Of a DNA stretch of 64,000 nucleotides, positions 28,229-39,377 are shown piece by piece. Position 1 is the first letter of the stretch. Each line of letters starts with the position of its first letter. The position numbers and the translations under genes are program-made. Source of the DNA: Iris pallida (Eukaryota > Streptophyta > Magnoliopsida > Asparagales > Iridaceae); assembly GCA_029216955.1 (NCBI GenBank), contig JANAVB010044018.1, positions 1,838,359 to 1,902,358 of the forward strand. The letters run 5' to 3'. The notes below the pieces were generated by a model that did no database searches, was not told the DNA's origin, and worked only from the letters and a program-made list of their open reading frames with translations.

Positions 28229-28936
28229 TGGTAGTGGTGCCTGGTGTGGTGCGATGATCATGATGGCACATAATTTATTTTGGTGCTATAACTTCACAAG
28301 ATGGCCTCCGATTATAGGACAAACTATTCCATTGAGTCCAGAACAATCCAATTAGCTATGGTCGACATAAGGTAGTCTAGTTTCGCAAGAGAATAGGAAA
28401 TACGATTAGCCATGGTCAATAATTGATAATCGATAGATTGGTGTAAATAATACATATACTATTTTAGAAAATATTTATACTATTTGGAAACTAGCTTTTA
28501 TTAGTTACAATACATTTTTAGATAAATACTTGGAAAATAGAAAATCGGTTTTAGACTGGAACCCCTAATTTGTCAAAATAAAATTTTAGGTAGGAAGCCA
28601 TATTTTTATTAGTCAAAAATAAATATTTTGACAAGGGTAGAAAATCATTATATATATAAAACATTTTTTAAAAAAAATATAAAATCTAGAAAAGTGATTT
28701 ACGGCTAAAAACCAAATTTTGTCAAAATAATTTTTGGTCAGAAAAGTTATAGATAAAATTACTTCACCAAATTTTGAAAATAGCAGTAAGGCTTAACCCA
28801 AAAATATTTTTGTTCAAAATACAATGCTTTAGGAAATTATCTACTACATATTAATAATTAAAATTTCTAAAGATTGATATAATAATAACACTTATAACAT
28901 TATCTCTATTTTTACATATATACATACATTAATAAT

Positions 28937-28937
28937 C

Positions 28938-29005
<68 letters not shown>
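28937..29005. repeat. (ATA)n microsatellite
   Basis: About 23 uninterrupted trinucleotide units within the E5 LTR. Confidence 0.9.
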
Positions 29006-30869
29006 CATCATCATAATGAAATAAAAGAGCTATTGATCTCTTTTCACATAATATGAGTAAAAGGGAACATAAGTCGAGGGGGGAGGAGAAATCGAAGGAG
29101 CGGGAGGGTGAGATAGACGAGAGTAGAGAGGAGGAGCGGAGAGAGACTCACCGTCCGGTGATCTCGACGAGGCGGATGACGCTGGTGGCAAAGAGTGGGT
29201 AAGAGGAGCGAGGCTTACCCATGGTTCCCGGGGAGCGCAGCGTACGGCAAGGTGGCACCGACAAGGAGTTGGGATAAGCAGCGGAGGCACATACGCCACG
29301 ACGGTGGCTCATCGGGGTGCTCGAGCGTGGGGGCGGCGATGTGCTTCCGGATCTTGCGGATGCGCACGGGACGACGGCGGCGGCGATGAATCTACTCGAG
29401 GGAAGCAGTTGGACGAGATCCGTCGCTTGTCGCCAGATCGAAGGCACACGGGCGATTGGAGGTAAGTGGTGGTGATGGAATTTGGTGGCGGTGGTGATAA
29501 AATTTGGTGGCGTTGGTGATGAGTGGGGGTGGCCGTGTCACGGCCCGCTCCCGAATAATCGGATACGAATCGGACACTCCCAGCCTTCGTCGATGGACAC
29601 GACGAAGTAAGCTGTACAATACTAAGGAAAACTCCAAGTCACAATGTAAAGTAAACAAACACAGCTTTTATAACGTTCCCAGAAATGATCACCAATATCC
29701 ATCAAGTCTTTTTAGTACAAAATCAGCCAGAGACAAATCCGGTCAAATAAAATAAAGATACAATAATGAATATTTAAAATACAATCTCCAAAAAATAAAA
29801 TAAAATAAAAGCTGTAATATCTAATGCAATCACATGCTCCATGTGGCCTCCCACTCACCTGCAACGTATCATGTCAGGAAAAGAGCAAAGAACAACCCTG
29901 ACAAGAGCAATATACAATGTAATCTGTTGTCACACCCCAGAACCAGAATACTGGAGAGCGGGGGAAGACATAGCCAGCTACGTATATTGAAATGGAAACC
30001 ACCTCGATATACGGTCACGGCTGTCTAGAAATATGAGGGCTTACTACAAGCCAACAGTCTCTTATGGTCATGAACAAGCCTAATGTCTCAATCACAAGCA
30101 AGTAAGTAAGGTCGCAAGATATATGATCATTAAATATACAATAATAAGGCGTCCCAAATATCACATATTCAGCTGATCATGAAGCTAGTCATTACAAAAT
30201 GTTAGGACTAGCAAGAGTTTAGTCGTACATGATCAACCCTAGGATTTGTTAATCATGTTTACAGCCCGTAGGCAGACAGTAAGTAAAGTGCATCGAGCTA
30301 ACAGGTGCTCGTCGGCTAAACGCCTCAAAAGAATAGTTTTACAATAGAGTGAGCGAAACAAAATAGAAAACCCACTCGTAGCCCGGGTTCCTTCTAGTCG
30401 CCACCATCGGGCTGGAAGCTTGGTAGATCCTCGGGAGCTGCTCCGAAATCTGGCCACACAAAACCAGTTGGGTCAACCCTAGAAAGAGCAAGTGCCACAA
30501 GTGGGCCACGAGATAAGAACGAAAGCCAGTCAAGTTAAGTTAGCCGTTGCAACAGCATTAAGATAAATCATGTCAGGGTACTTGTCAGGAGTGCGCCACG
30601 ACGGGCCACTATCATGTCAGGTTGGTCATGTCAAGAGTGCACCACTACGGGTCACTGTCGTGTTATGCTAGTTCCTTGTCATACCATGCCATGTACAATA
30701 GTCATTCCAAACATATTAAGTAAAATCAAGTTCATGACAAAAGGCGTAAGGATATAAAATAGGCGTAAAATATCTAATAAAATATCAATATACAGGGCTA
30801 TAGAAAAGCCAAGCTTAAAGAAATAAGACCAAAACTCCAAGAGCCAATGGGTTAAGCAAGGGGTCAGGG

Positions 30870-31208
30870 GAGCAGCGTACGCGAAAGTCACGCACGCATG
30901 AGAGCTGCGTAGGTGAAAAGTCACGCACGCTACAGAGAGCAGCGTAGGTGAAAAGTCACGCACGCTGAGAGAGCAGCGTAGGTGAAAAGTCACGCACGCT
31001 ACAGAGAGCAGCGTAGGTGAAAAGTCACGCACGCTGAGAGAGCAGCGTAGGTGAAAAGTCACGCATGCTACAGAGAGCAGCGTAGGTGAAAAGTCACGCA
31101 CGCTACAGAGAGCAGCGTAGGTGAAAAGTCACGCATGCTGAGAGAGCAGCGTAGGTGAAAAGTCACGCACGCTACAGAGAGCAGCGTAGGTGAAAAGTCG
31201 CACACGCT
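30870..31208. repeat. 34/35-bp tandem array in E7 3' LTR (about 10 units)
   Basis: The unit core is GCAGCGTAGGTGAAAAGTCA followed by CGCACGCT. Units alternate between ACAG and GAG at the junction, so a two-unit higher-order period was probably amplified. The first unit is diverged. Apparent proteins here are translated repeats. Confidence 0.9.
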
Positions 31209-31623
31209 CAAGGAGACACGCTTCCAACAGGAAGCGTACCCAAGTCTGCGTACGCACGCTAAAGAGCGCGCGCAGCTCATTGTGCGTAAGCTAAACAGCT
31301 CTGTACACTGCTCACTGTCTTCTCCAAACAGCAAGAACACCATGGTTGAACTCAAGGCTACACAGCATCATAACTTGGCCATCCGAACTCCAAATCCGGA
31401 TTTCCAAAGTTCCAATTTGGGTGGAATTGAATGCTCTTCCATATGGAAACATCAAAATCCATAAAAATCCAACCTAAATAGATCAAAACCAAGCAAAACC
31501 GAAAATAGAGAAAACCTAGATCTAGAGCAATGGAGACTCCAAATTACAAAATGCTAAGTTCTAATGTTGATCACCATGTCCTAATCTAGCAAAGGGATAA
31601 ATAAAAGAGGGTTCTCATGTAGT

Positions 31624-31640
31624 GGCAAGATGCACTTGCC
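31624..31640 (-). other. Conserved LTR hairpin (E7 3' LTR)
   Basis: GGCAAG-ATGCA-CTTGCC, perfect stem. The partner is at 39361-39377. Confidence 0.7.
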
Positions 31641-31976
31641 TAGGGTTGGGAGAGTTGTGTAGAGGAAGGAGAAGAAGAAGAAGAAGGAAATAAATGGTGG
31701 TGGTAATGAAGAGAGAGAGTGGTAGGTGGGGAATATAAAGAGGGTGGGATGTGGTGTGTTAAGGGTGGAGTGTAGGTTAAGGTGTTTCTATGCATAATAA
31801 ACCAAATCAAACCAACCCAATCCAAACCAATTAAAACCGAACCATGACAAAACCTAAAATACGAGAAATACCGAAATTCTACAAGTTGAGAAAAATAAAA
31901 ATACATGCCAAAATCCAGATACGAGTATAAATACGAAATACAGGAAATACGAGAAATACGGGAAATGAGGGTGACA

Positions 31977-32013
31977 ACTCTACCCACCTTAAAAGAATTC
32001 CGTCCTCGGAATT
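31977..32013 (-). other. E7 polypurine tract and hairpin
   Basis: On the minus strand AAGGTGGGTAGAGT touches the 3' LTR. Next to it AATTCCG and CGGAATT (31996-32013) form a stem around TCCT/AGGA. The C-G pair replaces the T-A pair seen in E2 and E8, which is a compensatory change. Confidence 0.7.
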
Positions 32014-32137
32014 TAATCAAGGAGCTAGAGATTGTCACGACAAGCTACACTAAGCACAGGCAAGTTACACTAAGCAGTTCAATCATACAATGCAAGCAAG
32101 GAAGGGAAAACGTAAGGCATAAGAAAGACATTATACC

Positions 32138-33284
32138 TCATGAGTCAAACAGGTAGGGATATCGCGATCGGATGTCGTCCTCATGCTCCCACGTTGACTC
32201 ACCTAGAGAGTGATGACCCCAAGCAACACGGACTAATTTAATAGTCTTGTTCTTGGGTGTCTTCTCCCTCCGGTCCAATATAGACACGGGCTTTTCCTCA
32301 TACGAAAGGTTGGTACCAACAACCAATTTCGAATGGTCTAGAATGTGGCTCAGGTCCGGAATATACCGTCGTAATTGGGACACATGGAATACATCATGCA
32401 CCTCACTTAGCGACGGCGGAAGAGCGAGACGATAGGATACATCTCCTACTCGCTCTAGAATATCGAACGGCCCTATATACCTAGGACTAAGCTTTCTCCG
32501 CACGCCAAAGCGAATGACGCCGCGGTTAGGCGAGATCCTAAGGAATACATGGTCGCCGACAGCAAATTCTAAGGGACGCCGATGAGCATCGGCCCAGTGG
32601 CGCTGGCGGTCCTGGGCAATTCGGAGGTGATCTCTGACATTCCTGACCACTTCAACCGTCTGGGAAATCAATTCGGGTCCGAGCATCTGCCTCTCCCCGA
32701 CATCATCCCATGCTAGCGGGGATCTGCACTTCCTGCCATAAAGAGCCTCGAATGGTGCCATCTGGATACTGGCCTGATAACTGTTGTTGTACGAGAATTC
32801 CACCAGGTGCAGATGATTCTCCCATGAACCACCAAAGTCAAGGGTATAGGATCTCAACATATCTTCAAGAGTCTGGATTGTGCGCTCTGATTGACCATCC
32901 GTCTGCGGGTGATAAGCTGAGCTGAATTGAAGGCGAGTCCCCAAACTCTTCTGCAAGCTGTGCCAAAAGTGTGATGTGAATCTTGAATCCCTGTCCGAGG
33001 TGATGCTGACTGGCACACCGTGAAGCCTGATAATCTGCCTGAGATACATCTCTGCTAACTGCGCCGTCGACTGTCCAACTCTGAATGGGAGAAAGTGTGC
33101 CACCTTGGTAAGCCTGTCCATAATTACCCAAATATCATCTCTGCCGACCGAAGATCTGGACAATCCGGTCATAAAATCCATGGTTATATGCTCCCATTTC
33201 CATTCTGGGATCGGTAAGGGTTGAAGAAGTCCAGCGGGCCTCTGATGTTCAGCTTTAACCTGTTAGCAAACCAAACACCGAGAG
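32138..33284 (-). pseudogene. int: E7 integrase with chromodomain-like C-terminus
   Basis: From the CLVC knuckle remnant (about 33260) to the stop at 32138. The core has IMDRLTKVAHF (Asp), ITSDRDSRFTS (Asp) and QTDGQSERTIQTLEDML (Glu), giving an intact D-D-E triad. Then RKLSPRYIGPFDILERVG and VFHVSQLRRYIPD, typical of Ty3 integrases. The tail (YEEKPVSILDRREKTPKNKT to ESTWEHEDDIR) is the chromodomain-like module of the Tekay/Del clade, thought to steer integration to heterochromatin. Damage: a TAA follows the CLVC motif, and the join to the RNase H frame is scrambled by a filler insertion at 33285-33326. The core itself is open over 347 codons. Confidence 0.9.
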
Positions 33285-33326
33285 ACAAACAAAGACGAGT
33301 GTGGGCTTCTGCCATGACTTCCTGTC
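33285..33326 (-). other. Templated filler insertion between RNase H and integrase
   Basis: 33300-33326 repeats 33410-33436 (27 bp) and 33291-33301 repeats part of 33456-33468. Two pieces of nearby sequence were thus copied in reversed order into the zinc-binding region, breaking the frame. Confidence 0.75.
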
Positions 33327-34931
33327 CCTCTTCATGCCATTCCACCAAAAATGCTGACGAATATCACGGTACATCTTCGTACCACCCGGATAAATAGAAT
33401 ATTGCGAACTGTGGGCTTCTGCCATGACTTCCTGTCTGATATCTCCACTGGGTACACAAAGACGAGTGCCGTGCCGAAGTGTACCGTCTTCATGGATACA
33501 TAACTCTGGCCTTCTTCCTGCTTCACACTCTGCTCTGAGTCGCTGGATCTTGGAATCTGTTGACTGCGCCACCCGGATTCTTTCAACTATGCTGGACTGA
33601 ACCTGTAGGCTGGCCATCAATGCCACGCTGGTTGGAAGAACCACTTCAATTCCTATCTTCTGAAGATCTGCCAATAATTCTGGTTGCGCCGTCAGGAAAT
33701 AAACTCCGGCTCTCCTGCTCAATGCATCTGCTACAACGTTGGCCTTCCCGGGATGATACTGCAAATCCACATCATAGTCCACTAGTAGCTCGAGCCATCT
33801 TCTCTGTCGCATATTAAGGTCCTTCTGGGTGAAAACATACTTCAGGCTCTTATGATCAGTAAAGATCTCCACTCTATCTCCGTACAAGTAGTGCCTCCAC
33901 AACTTCAAAGCAAACACTACCGCCGCCAGTTCCAAGTCGTGGGTCGGGTAATTCTTCTCATGATCACGTAGTTGACGTGACGCATAAGATATTACCTTCC
34001 CATGCTGTATCAAGACACACCCCAATCCTCTGCCTGAAGCATCGCAATAAACTGTGAATCCTCCGGTCCCATCTGGAAGGGTGAGAATGGGAGCCGTTAT
34101 CAAACCTCGCTTCAACTTCTTAAATGATTCCTGACACTCTGCTGTCCAAACAAACGGCACATCCTTGCGGGTCAACTGGGTCATCGGTGCTGAAATCCTT
34201 GCGAAATCTGAAATGAACTGCCGGTAGTAGCCGGCCAATCCAAGGAAGCTGCGAACCTCTGCCACTGAGCTGGGTACCGGCCATGACTCGATAGCCACAA
34301 TCTTTTGGGGATCCACTTCCACTCCTCCTCGGGTAATGATGTGACCCAAGTATGATATGCGATCGAGCCAGAACTCGCATTTACTGAACTTGGCATACAA
34401 CTGATGCTCCCTAAGCGTCTGTAGGACGACTCTGAGATGCTGCTCATGCTCTGCTTCACTCTTGCTGTAGACCAGGATGTCATCTAGGAACACGATCACA
34501 AATTGATCCAAGTAAGGCATGAAAATGCGATTCGTGAGGTCCATGAATACGGCCGGCGCATTGGTCGCTCCAAAGGGCATAACAAGGAACTCCCAATGTC
34601 CATACCTCGATCTGAATGCCGTCTTCGGGATGTCCTGCTCTCTGACTCTGATCTGGTGGTATCCCGACCGCAAGTCGATCTTCGAGAACACTGAAGCCCC
34701 TCTGAGCTGATCAAACAAGTCATCTATCCTCGGAAGAGGGTATCTGTTCTTGATTGTCACCGAATTCAAGGTACGATAATCAACACATAGCCTGGACGTA
34801 CCATCCTTCTTTTTCACAAGAAGCATCGGGGCTCCCCAAGGCGATCCACTTGCACGGATGAATCCCTTGGTCCTCAGTTCTTCAATCATCTTGTATAAAA
34901 TCTCCAACTCTGAAGACGCCATCCTGTAGAC
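33327..34931 (-). pseudogene. pol: E7 reverse transcriptase-RNase H (plus integrase N-terminus)
   Basis: It copies element RNA to DNA and removes the RNA strand. In order on the minus strand: [19 protein letters not shown] entry; [31 protein letters not shown] (fingers/palm); [17 protein letters not shown]; catalytic [10 protein letters not shown]; thumb and connection; RNase H with [41 protein letters not shown] and [10 protein letters not shown]; then the integrase zinc region, where [12 protein letters not shown] has Tyr at the usual His (codon about 33390). RT and RNase H catalytic acids look intact. It is separated from protease only by TGA at 34932 (one step from CGA), so Gag-Pol was one frame. 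Confidence 0.92.
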
Positions 34932-35789
34932 TCACTCTGATACTGGTGCTGTCCCGGGAATCAAGTCTATAGTGAACTCAATCTCTCGCTCCGACGGTAT
35001 CCCTGGAAGCTCCTCTGGAAAGACATCTGGAAACTCTTCAACTATCCGGGGTAATTGCACTGCTGCTACTGCCATCCGCAATGCTGGAGAAGACGGCTCC
35101 ACTGCACCTCTGGAAAACGAAAACTCTGGCTCGCCGGGGATACTAAAGACAACTCTACCAATATGGCAGTCTATCCTTGCATACTGGTTCCTCAACCAAT
35201 CCATGCCTAGGACTACATCATAGTCTGCCATAGAAAACTCTATGAATCTAGCGAAAAACTCCCTACCGCTAACTACGATCCGACACGAGGAAAACACTCG
35301 ATCTACTCCCACAAGGCCATTACCAGTAAGTATATTGAGCCTCACTGATAATGACTCGGGCTCCAATCCTATCCGTGTCACGAATCGTGCAGACATAAAT
35401 GAATGCGATGCACCAGAATCAAATAATACAGACGCTGGAGAGGAGTTGACGAGAATAGTACCTGCCACAATCTCACCTGGTGCAACTTCTTCTTCCATAG
35501 CCATCACCATGGCCTGACCTTGTCCTCTGGCTGCTGGTCCCCTCTGCTGGAAACCTCTCTGCATATTCTGGGTCTGAGCTTGGGCTTGTGCATACTGCTG
35601 GGGGTGCTGTTGCTGGAATGCCTGAGACTGAGGCGGCAAGGGCCTCGAAGACTGATACTGCTGCTGCTGAACTGGTGCTGGGACCGGTCCTCTCACCGAA
35701 GAGCTAGAAAGGTTGGATGCTGATGAACCACCCCTATTCGGGCAAGCCCCTATCCTATGATCTGCTGCTCCACAAGCCAGGCACAATCC
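34932..35789 (-). pseudogene. pro: E7 second zinc knuckle and aspartic protease
   Basis: It begins with CLACGAADHRIGACP, an intact CCHC knuckle. A Gln/Pro-rich linker follows, then the retropepsin domain with catalytic VLFDSGASHSFMS and VVLGMDWLRNQYARIDC, and the ...ELPGIPSEREIEFTIDLIPG stretch that precedes the RT in Ty3 elements. It cleaves the Gag-Pol polyprotein. Bounded by TAA (35790-35792) upstream and TGA (34932-34934) downstream in the same frame. Confidence 0.88.
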
Positions 35790-36800
35790 TTACGCCCTAC
35801 GACAATCTGCCACCACATGCCCTGGCTTCCCGTAATGAGAACATCCCATCGCGGAAGTCTGCTTCTGCTTCTGCTACTGCAGGTACGTCGGGGTCGAATG
35901 ATGAACCGACGTTACGGAGGCCGCCCACCTCGGAGTTCCAATGGTCAATCCCCTAATTGTCGGGACTGGAGCTGATGATTGGTGCATCTGACTGTGGGAC
36001 CGCTTCCTACTTTCGGTCCTATCTACGATCCTCTGGGAGGTGTACTCATGCCTCCTAGCTGCTCTCAAGACTGCATCGAACATATGGTGCTCGAACTGCT
36101 CAACCGCCAACAAGATCTCCAAATACAGCCCCTGCTGGAATCGCTGGGCCCTATCAAACTCGGTCGCCACCAAGGTGGGGGCAAACCTACTAAGTCTAGA
36201 AAACTCCGATGCATAACTGTCGACTGTTCTACCTTCTTGCTTCAAGTTGGTAAATCTGGTCTGCAGGTCGTACCGAGCCACAGCATCGAAATACTTCGTC
36301 TGGAATCTCTCTCTAAATACTGCCCAAGCAATGGGTGCCCCTAATCCCATGGCTTGTGCCGTCCACCAACTGCGAGCCAAGTCCAACAACTGCAGGCATA
36401 CCACCGCCACATTCTCATTCTCGGGTGTCCTAGCTGCTTCCAGAATCACCTCGGTATCCTGAAGCCATGCATCCGCGGCAATCGCATCCTCGGTGCCGTC
36501 GAAGAAAGGAGGGTTCAATTGCTTGAAGTTGTTTGCCGCCTGGTTCCCTGGATGACCGCCTCTGGTCGAAGCATCTTGAACTGTCTGGTGCAGGGCGTCG
36601 CTTCGACGATCCTGGGAAGCTATCAAGGTTCTGATGAGGCCTACTAAGGTACCATCATCTGGCTCTGCGGGCTGGACGGGCCGAACTGGTGACTCTCCTC
36701 CAGTAGGCACAACTTTGGAGGCTACTCCGGAATGCTGGGCTTGATCTCCAGGTTGCTGCTGGTCCACGGGAGGTGCTTCTCCTTGCTGATCGGCAGGGTC
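35790..36800 (-). pseudogene. gag: E7 gag
   Basis: Gln/Pro-rich N-terminus, then NFKQLNPPFFDGTEDA, AWLQDTEVILEAARTPEN, VCLQLLDLARSWW, FRERFQTKYF and DSYASEFSRLSRFAPTLV, which together identify the retrotransposon gag domain. TAG at 35874-35876 interrupts just before the first knuckle, where CSHYGKPGHVVADC lacks one Cys (Tyr in its place, a G-to-A change). TAA at 35790-35792 follows. The open frame reaches 36875, but the first residues look like read-through of leader; the true start is unclear. Confidence 0.85.
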
Positions 36801-36980
36801 AGGTACAGTGCCGCTGAGGAAGACGACACAGGGAAACAATAAGAAAGGACCAGGACAGATCAACGATACAAGCATGTAATCAGGGCAAGAATTTCAGGGA
36901 TTTGAAAATACGGGCGGAGATCAAGGGCGAATACAGATTGAGACATCTATTCGGTAAACCCTCACATTTTTTGATTGACA

Positions 36981-36999
36981 AGACCTGCATGGGCCACCA
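36981..36999 (-). promoter_or_regulatory. E7 primer-binding site (tRNA-Ile type)
   Basis: AGACCTGCATGGGCCACCA on the plus strand is, as recalled, the 3' end of plant tRNA-Ile(AAU) with CCA. It starts 9 nt inside the 5' LTR. Confidence 0.72.
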
Positions 37000-38675
37000 C
37001 TTAAACCGTGTCACGCCCCAGAACCAGAATACTGGAGAGCGGGGGCAGACATAGCCAGCTACGTATATTGAAATGGAAACCACCTCGATATACGGTCACG
37101 GCTGTCTAAAAATATGAGGGTTTACTACAAGTCAACAGTCTCTTATGGTCATGAACAAGCCTAATGTCTCAATCACAAGCAAGTAAGTAAGGTCGCAAGA
37201 TATATGATCATTAAATATACAATAATAAGGCGTCCCAAATATCACATATTCAGCTGATCATGAAGCTAGTCATTACAAAATGTTAGGACTAGCAAGAGTT
37301 TAGTCGTACATGATCAACCCTAGGATTTGTTAATCATGTTTACAGCCCGTAGGCAGACAGTAAGTAAAGTGCATCGAGCTAACAGGTGCTCGTCGGCTAA
37401 ACGCCTCAAAAGAATAATTTTACAATAGAGTGAGCGAAACAAAATAGAAAACCCACTCGTAGCCCGGGTTCCTTCTAGTCGCCACCATCGGGCTGGAAGC
37501 TTGGTAGATCCTCGGGAGCTGCTCCAAAATCTGGCCACACAAAACCAGCTGGGTCAACCCCAGAAAGAGCAAGTGCCACAAGGGGGCCACGAGATAAGAA
37601 CGAAAGCCAGCAATCAGCACAAGAAAAATATAATATTAAAACTAGAATTTACGAAAAGCATGTCAGGGTGATATACGACGAGATAACCATGGAACTATTC
37701 TGATAGCCAGGTTATAACCCGTAAACCAAACAAGGGCCGGGGTTGTAACCCTTCATCTGAACAGAACTTGGTTTCCCACCATTTATTGGCAAGATAATAA
37801 TGTAAGAAATCAAGACAGGGAGCAATCTTGTACTGGATCAAGACATGACTAAACTGGTTATACCTCATTCAATCAATCACGGCCAAGCAGATACTACGGC
37901 TTACTACTTTAACTAACTAGGGTTATCACAGGCCTAATTACTAATAAGATGCAGTGAGATTGTTCCACAGCCACAAGCCCTGCAGACCATCCAGGTTACC
38001 CAGGTCAAAAATTAGGGGTTGAATTCAGGTGGGTACATCGCCCAGAAGACAAATGTACCCTTAGGTGACTTAGAGGGTGCAACACGCGACGGTGTGCTGG
38101 AAATGTGCCCTACTCAACGGCAGGCTACAGATCCCAAGAGCGCCTAGGTAACGGGATTGCCCGTAGCTGTGTCATCTCTTCATGACTACTGTGTTATTCT
38201 AGTTATTAACCTTAATCCATTTTAGTAGGTACTCCTGACCGTGGTACTCAGGAGTCCCATCCTAGACATGATGCAAGACAGGACAAGTGGATTTAACAAG
38301 CAATCAAGAAGGAACCACCCACGGTGTCATGGCCAGTCAAGTTAAGTTAGCCGTCGCAACAGCATTAAGATAAATCATGTCAGGGTACTTGTCAGGAGTG
38401 CGCCACGACGGGCCACTATCATGTCAGGTTGGTCATTCAGGAGTGCACCACTACGGGTCACTGTCGTGTTATGCTAGTTCCTTGTCATACCATGCCATAT
38501 ACAATAGTCATTCCAAACATATTAAGTAAAATCAAGTTCATGACAAAAGGCGTAAGGATATAAAATAGGCGTAAAATATCTAATAAAATATCAATATACA
38601 GGGCTATAGAAAAGCCAAGCTTAAAGAAATAAGACCAAAACTCCAAGAGCCAATGGGTTAAGCAAGGGGTCAGGG

Positions 38676-38945
38676 GAGCAGCGTACGCGAAAGTCACGCA
38701 CGCATGAGAGCTGCGTAGGTGAAAAGTCACGCACACTACAGAGAGCAGCGTAGGTGAAAAGTCACGCACGCTGAGAGAGCAGCGTAGGTGAAAAGTCACG
38801 CACGCTACAGAGAGCAGCGTAGGTGAAACGTCACGCACGCTACAAAGAGCAGCGTAGGTGAAAAGTCACGCACGCTGAGAGAGCAGCGTAGGTGAAAAGT
38901 CACGCACGCTACAGAGAGCAGCGTAGGTAAAAAGTCACGTACGCT
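38676..38945. repeat. 34/35-bp tandem array in E7 5' LTR (about 8 units)
   Basis: Same unit and same alternation as 30870-31208, two units fewer. Confidence 0.9.
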
Positions 38946-39360
38946 CAAGGAGACACGCTTCCAACAGGAAGCGTACCCAAGTCTGCGTACGCACGCTAAA
39001 GAGCGCGCGCAGCTCATTGTGCGTAAGCTAAACAGCTCTGCACACTGCTCACTGTCTTCTCCAAACAGCAAGAACACCATGGTTGAACTCAAGGCTACAC
39101 ATCATCATAATTTGGCCATCCGAACTCCAAATCCGGATTTCCAAAGTTCCAATTTGGGTGGAATTGAATGCTCTTCCACATGGAAACATCAAAACCCATA
39201 AAAATCCAACCTAAATAGATCAAAACCAAGCAAAACTGAAAATAGGGAAAACCTAGATCTAGAGCAATGGAGACTCCAAATCACAAAATGCTAAGTTCTA
39301 ATGTTGATCACCATGTCCTAATCTAGCAAAGGGACAAATAAAAGAGGGTTCTCATGTAGT

Positions 39361-39377
39361 GGCAAGATGCACTTGCC
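39361..39377 (-). other. Conserved LTR hairpin (E7 5' LTR)
   Basis: GGCAAG-ATGCA-CTTGCC, identical to its partner LTR. Confidence 0.7.

Larger units (their letters stand above)
27093..29535 (-). repeat. E5 3' LTR, distal piece
   Basis: TGTAACGTCCCAGTCCC start, AGATCACCAGGTCCTGAG block (27439), hairpin (28213-28228), (ATA)n microsatellite (28937-29005) and a GC-rich part (29040-29535). It ends at the GGCCG duplication of E6. Confidence 0.8.
29928..31976 (-). repeat. E7 3' LTR
   Basis: 2049 bp, ends TGTCACACC and GGTGACA. It has a ten-unit 34/35-bp repeat array and the hairpin at 31624-31640. A TATA-like CTTTATATTCC (minus) lies near 31730. Confidence 0.92.

Noticed and set aside
30870..31208. 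CRISPR-like repeat array
   Set aside because: Plant nuclear DNA, no unique spacers and no cas genes; it is a plain tandem repeat in an LTR.
30679..31355. Repetitive minus-strand open frames rich in SPTLLSVACVTFHLRC
   Set aside because: They are translations of the 34/35-bp LTR array. The unit length (34/35) is not a multiple of three, and no start or family resemblance supports a protein.
36978..36999. Possible tRNA-Ile gene fragment
   Set aside because: Only the 3' end of the tRNA is present, in the antisense sense expected of a primer-binding site, and it includes CCA, which nuclear tRNA genes lack.
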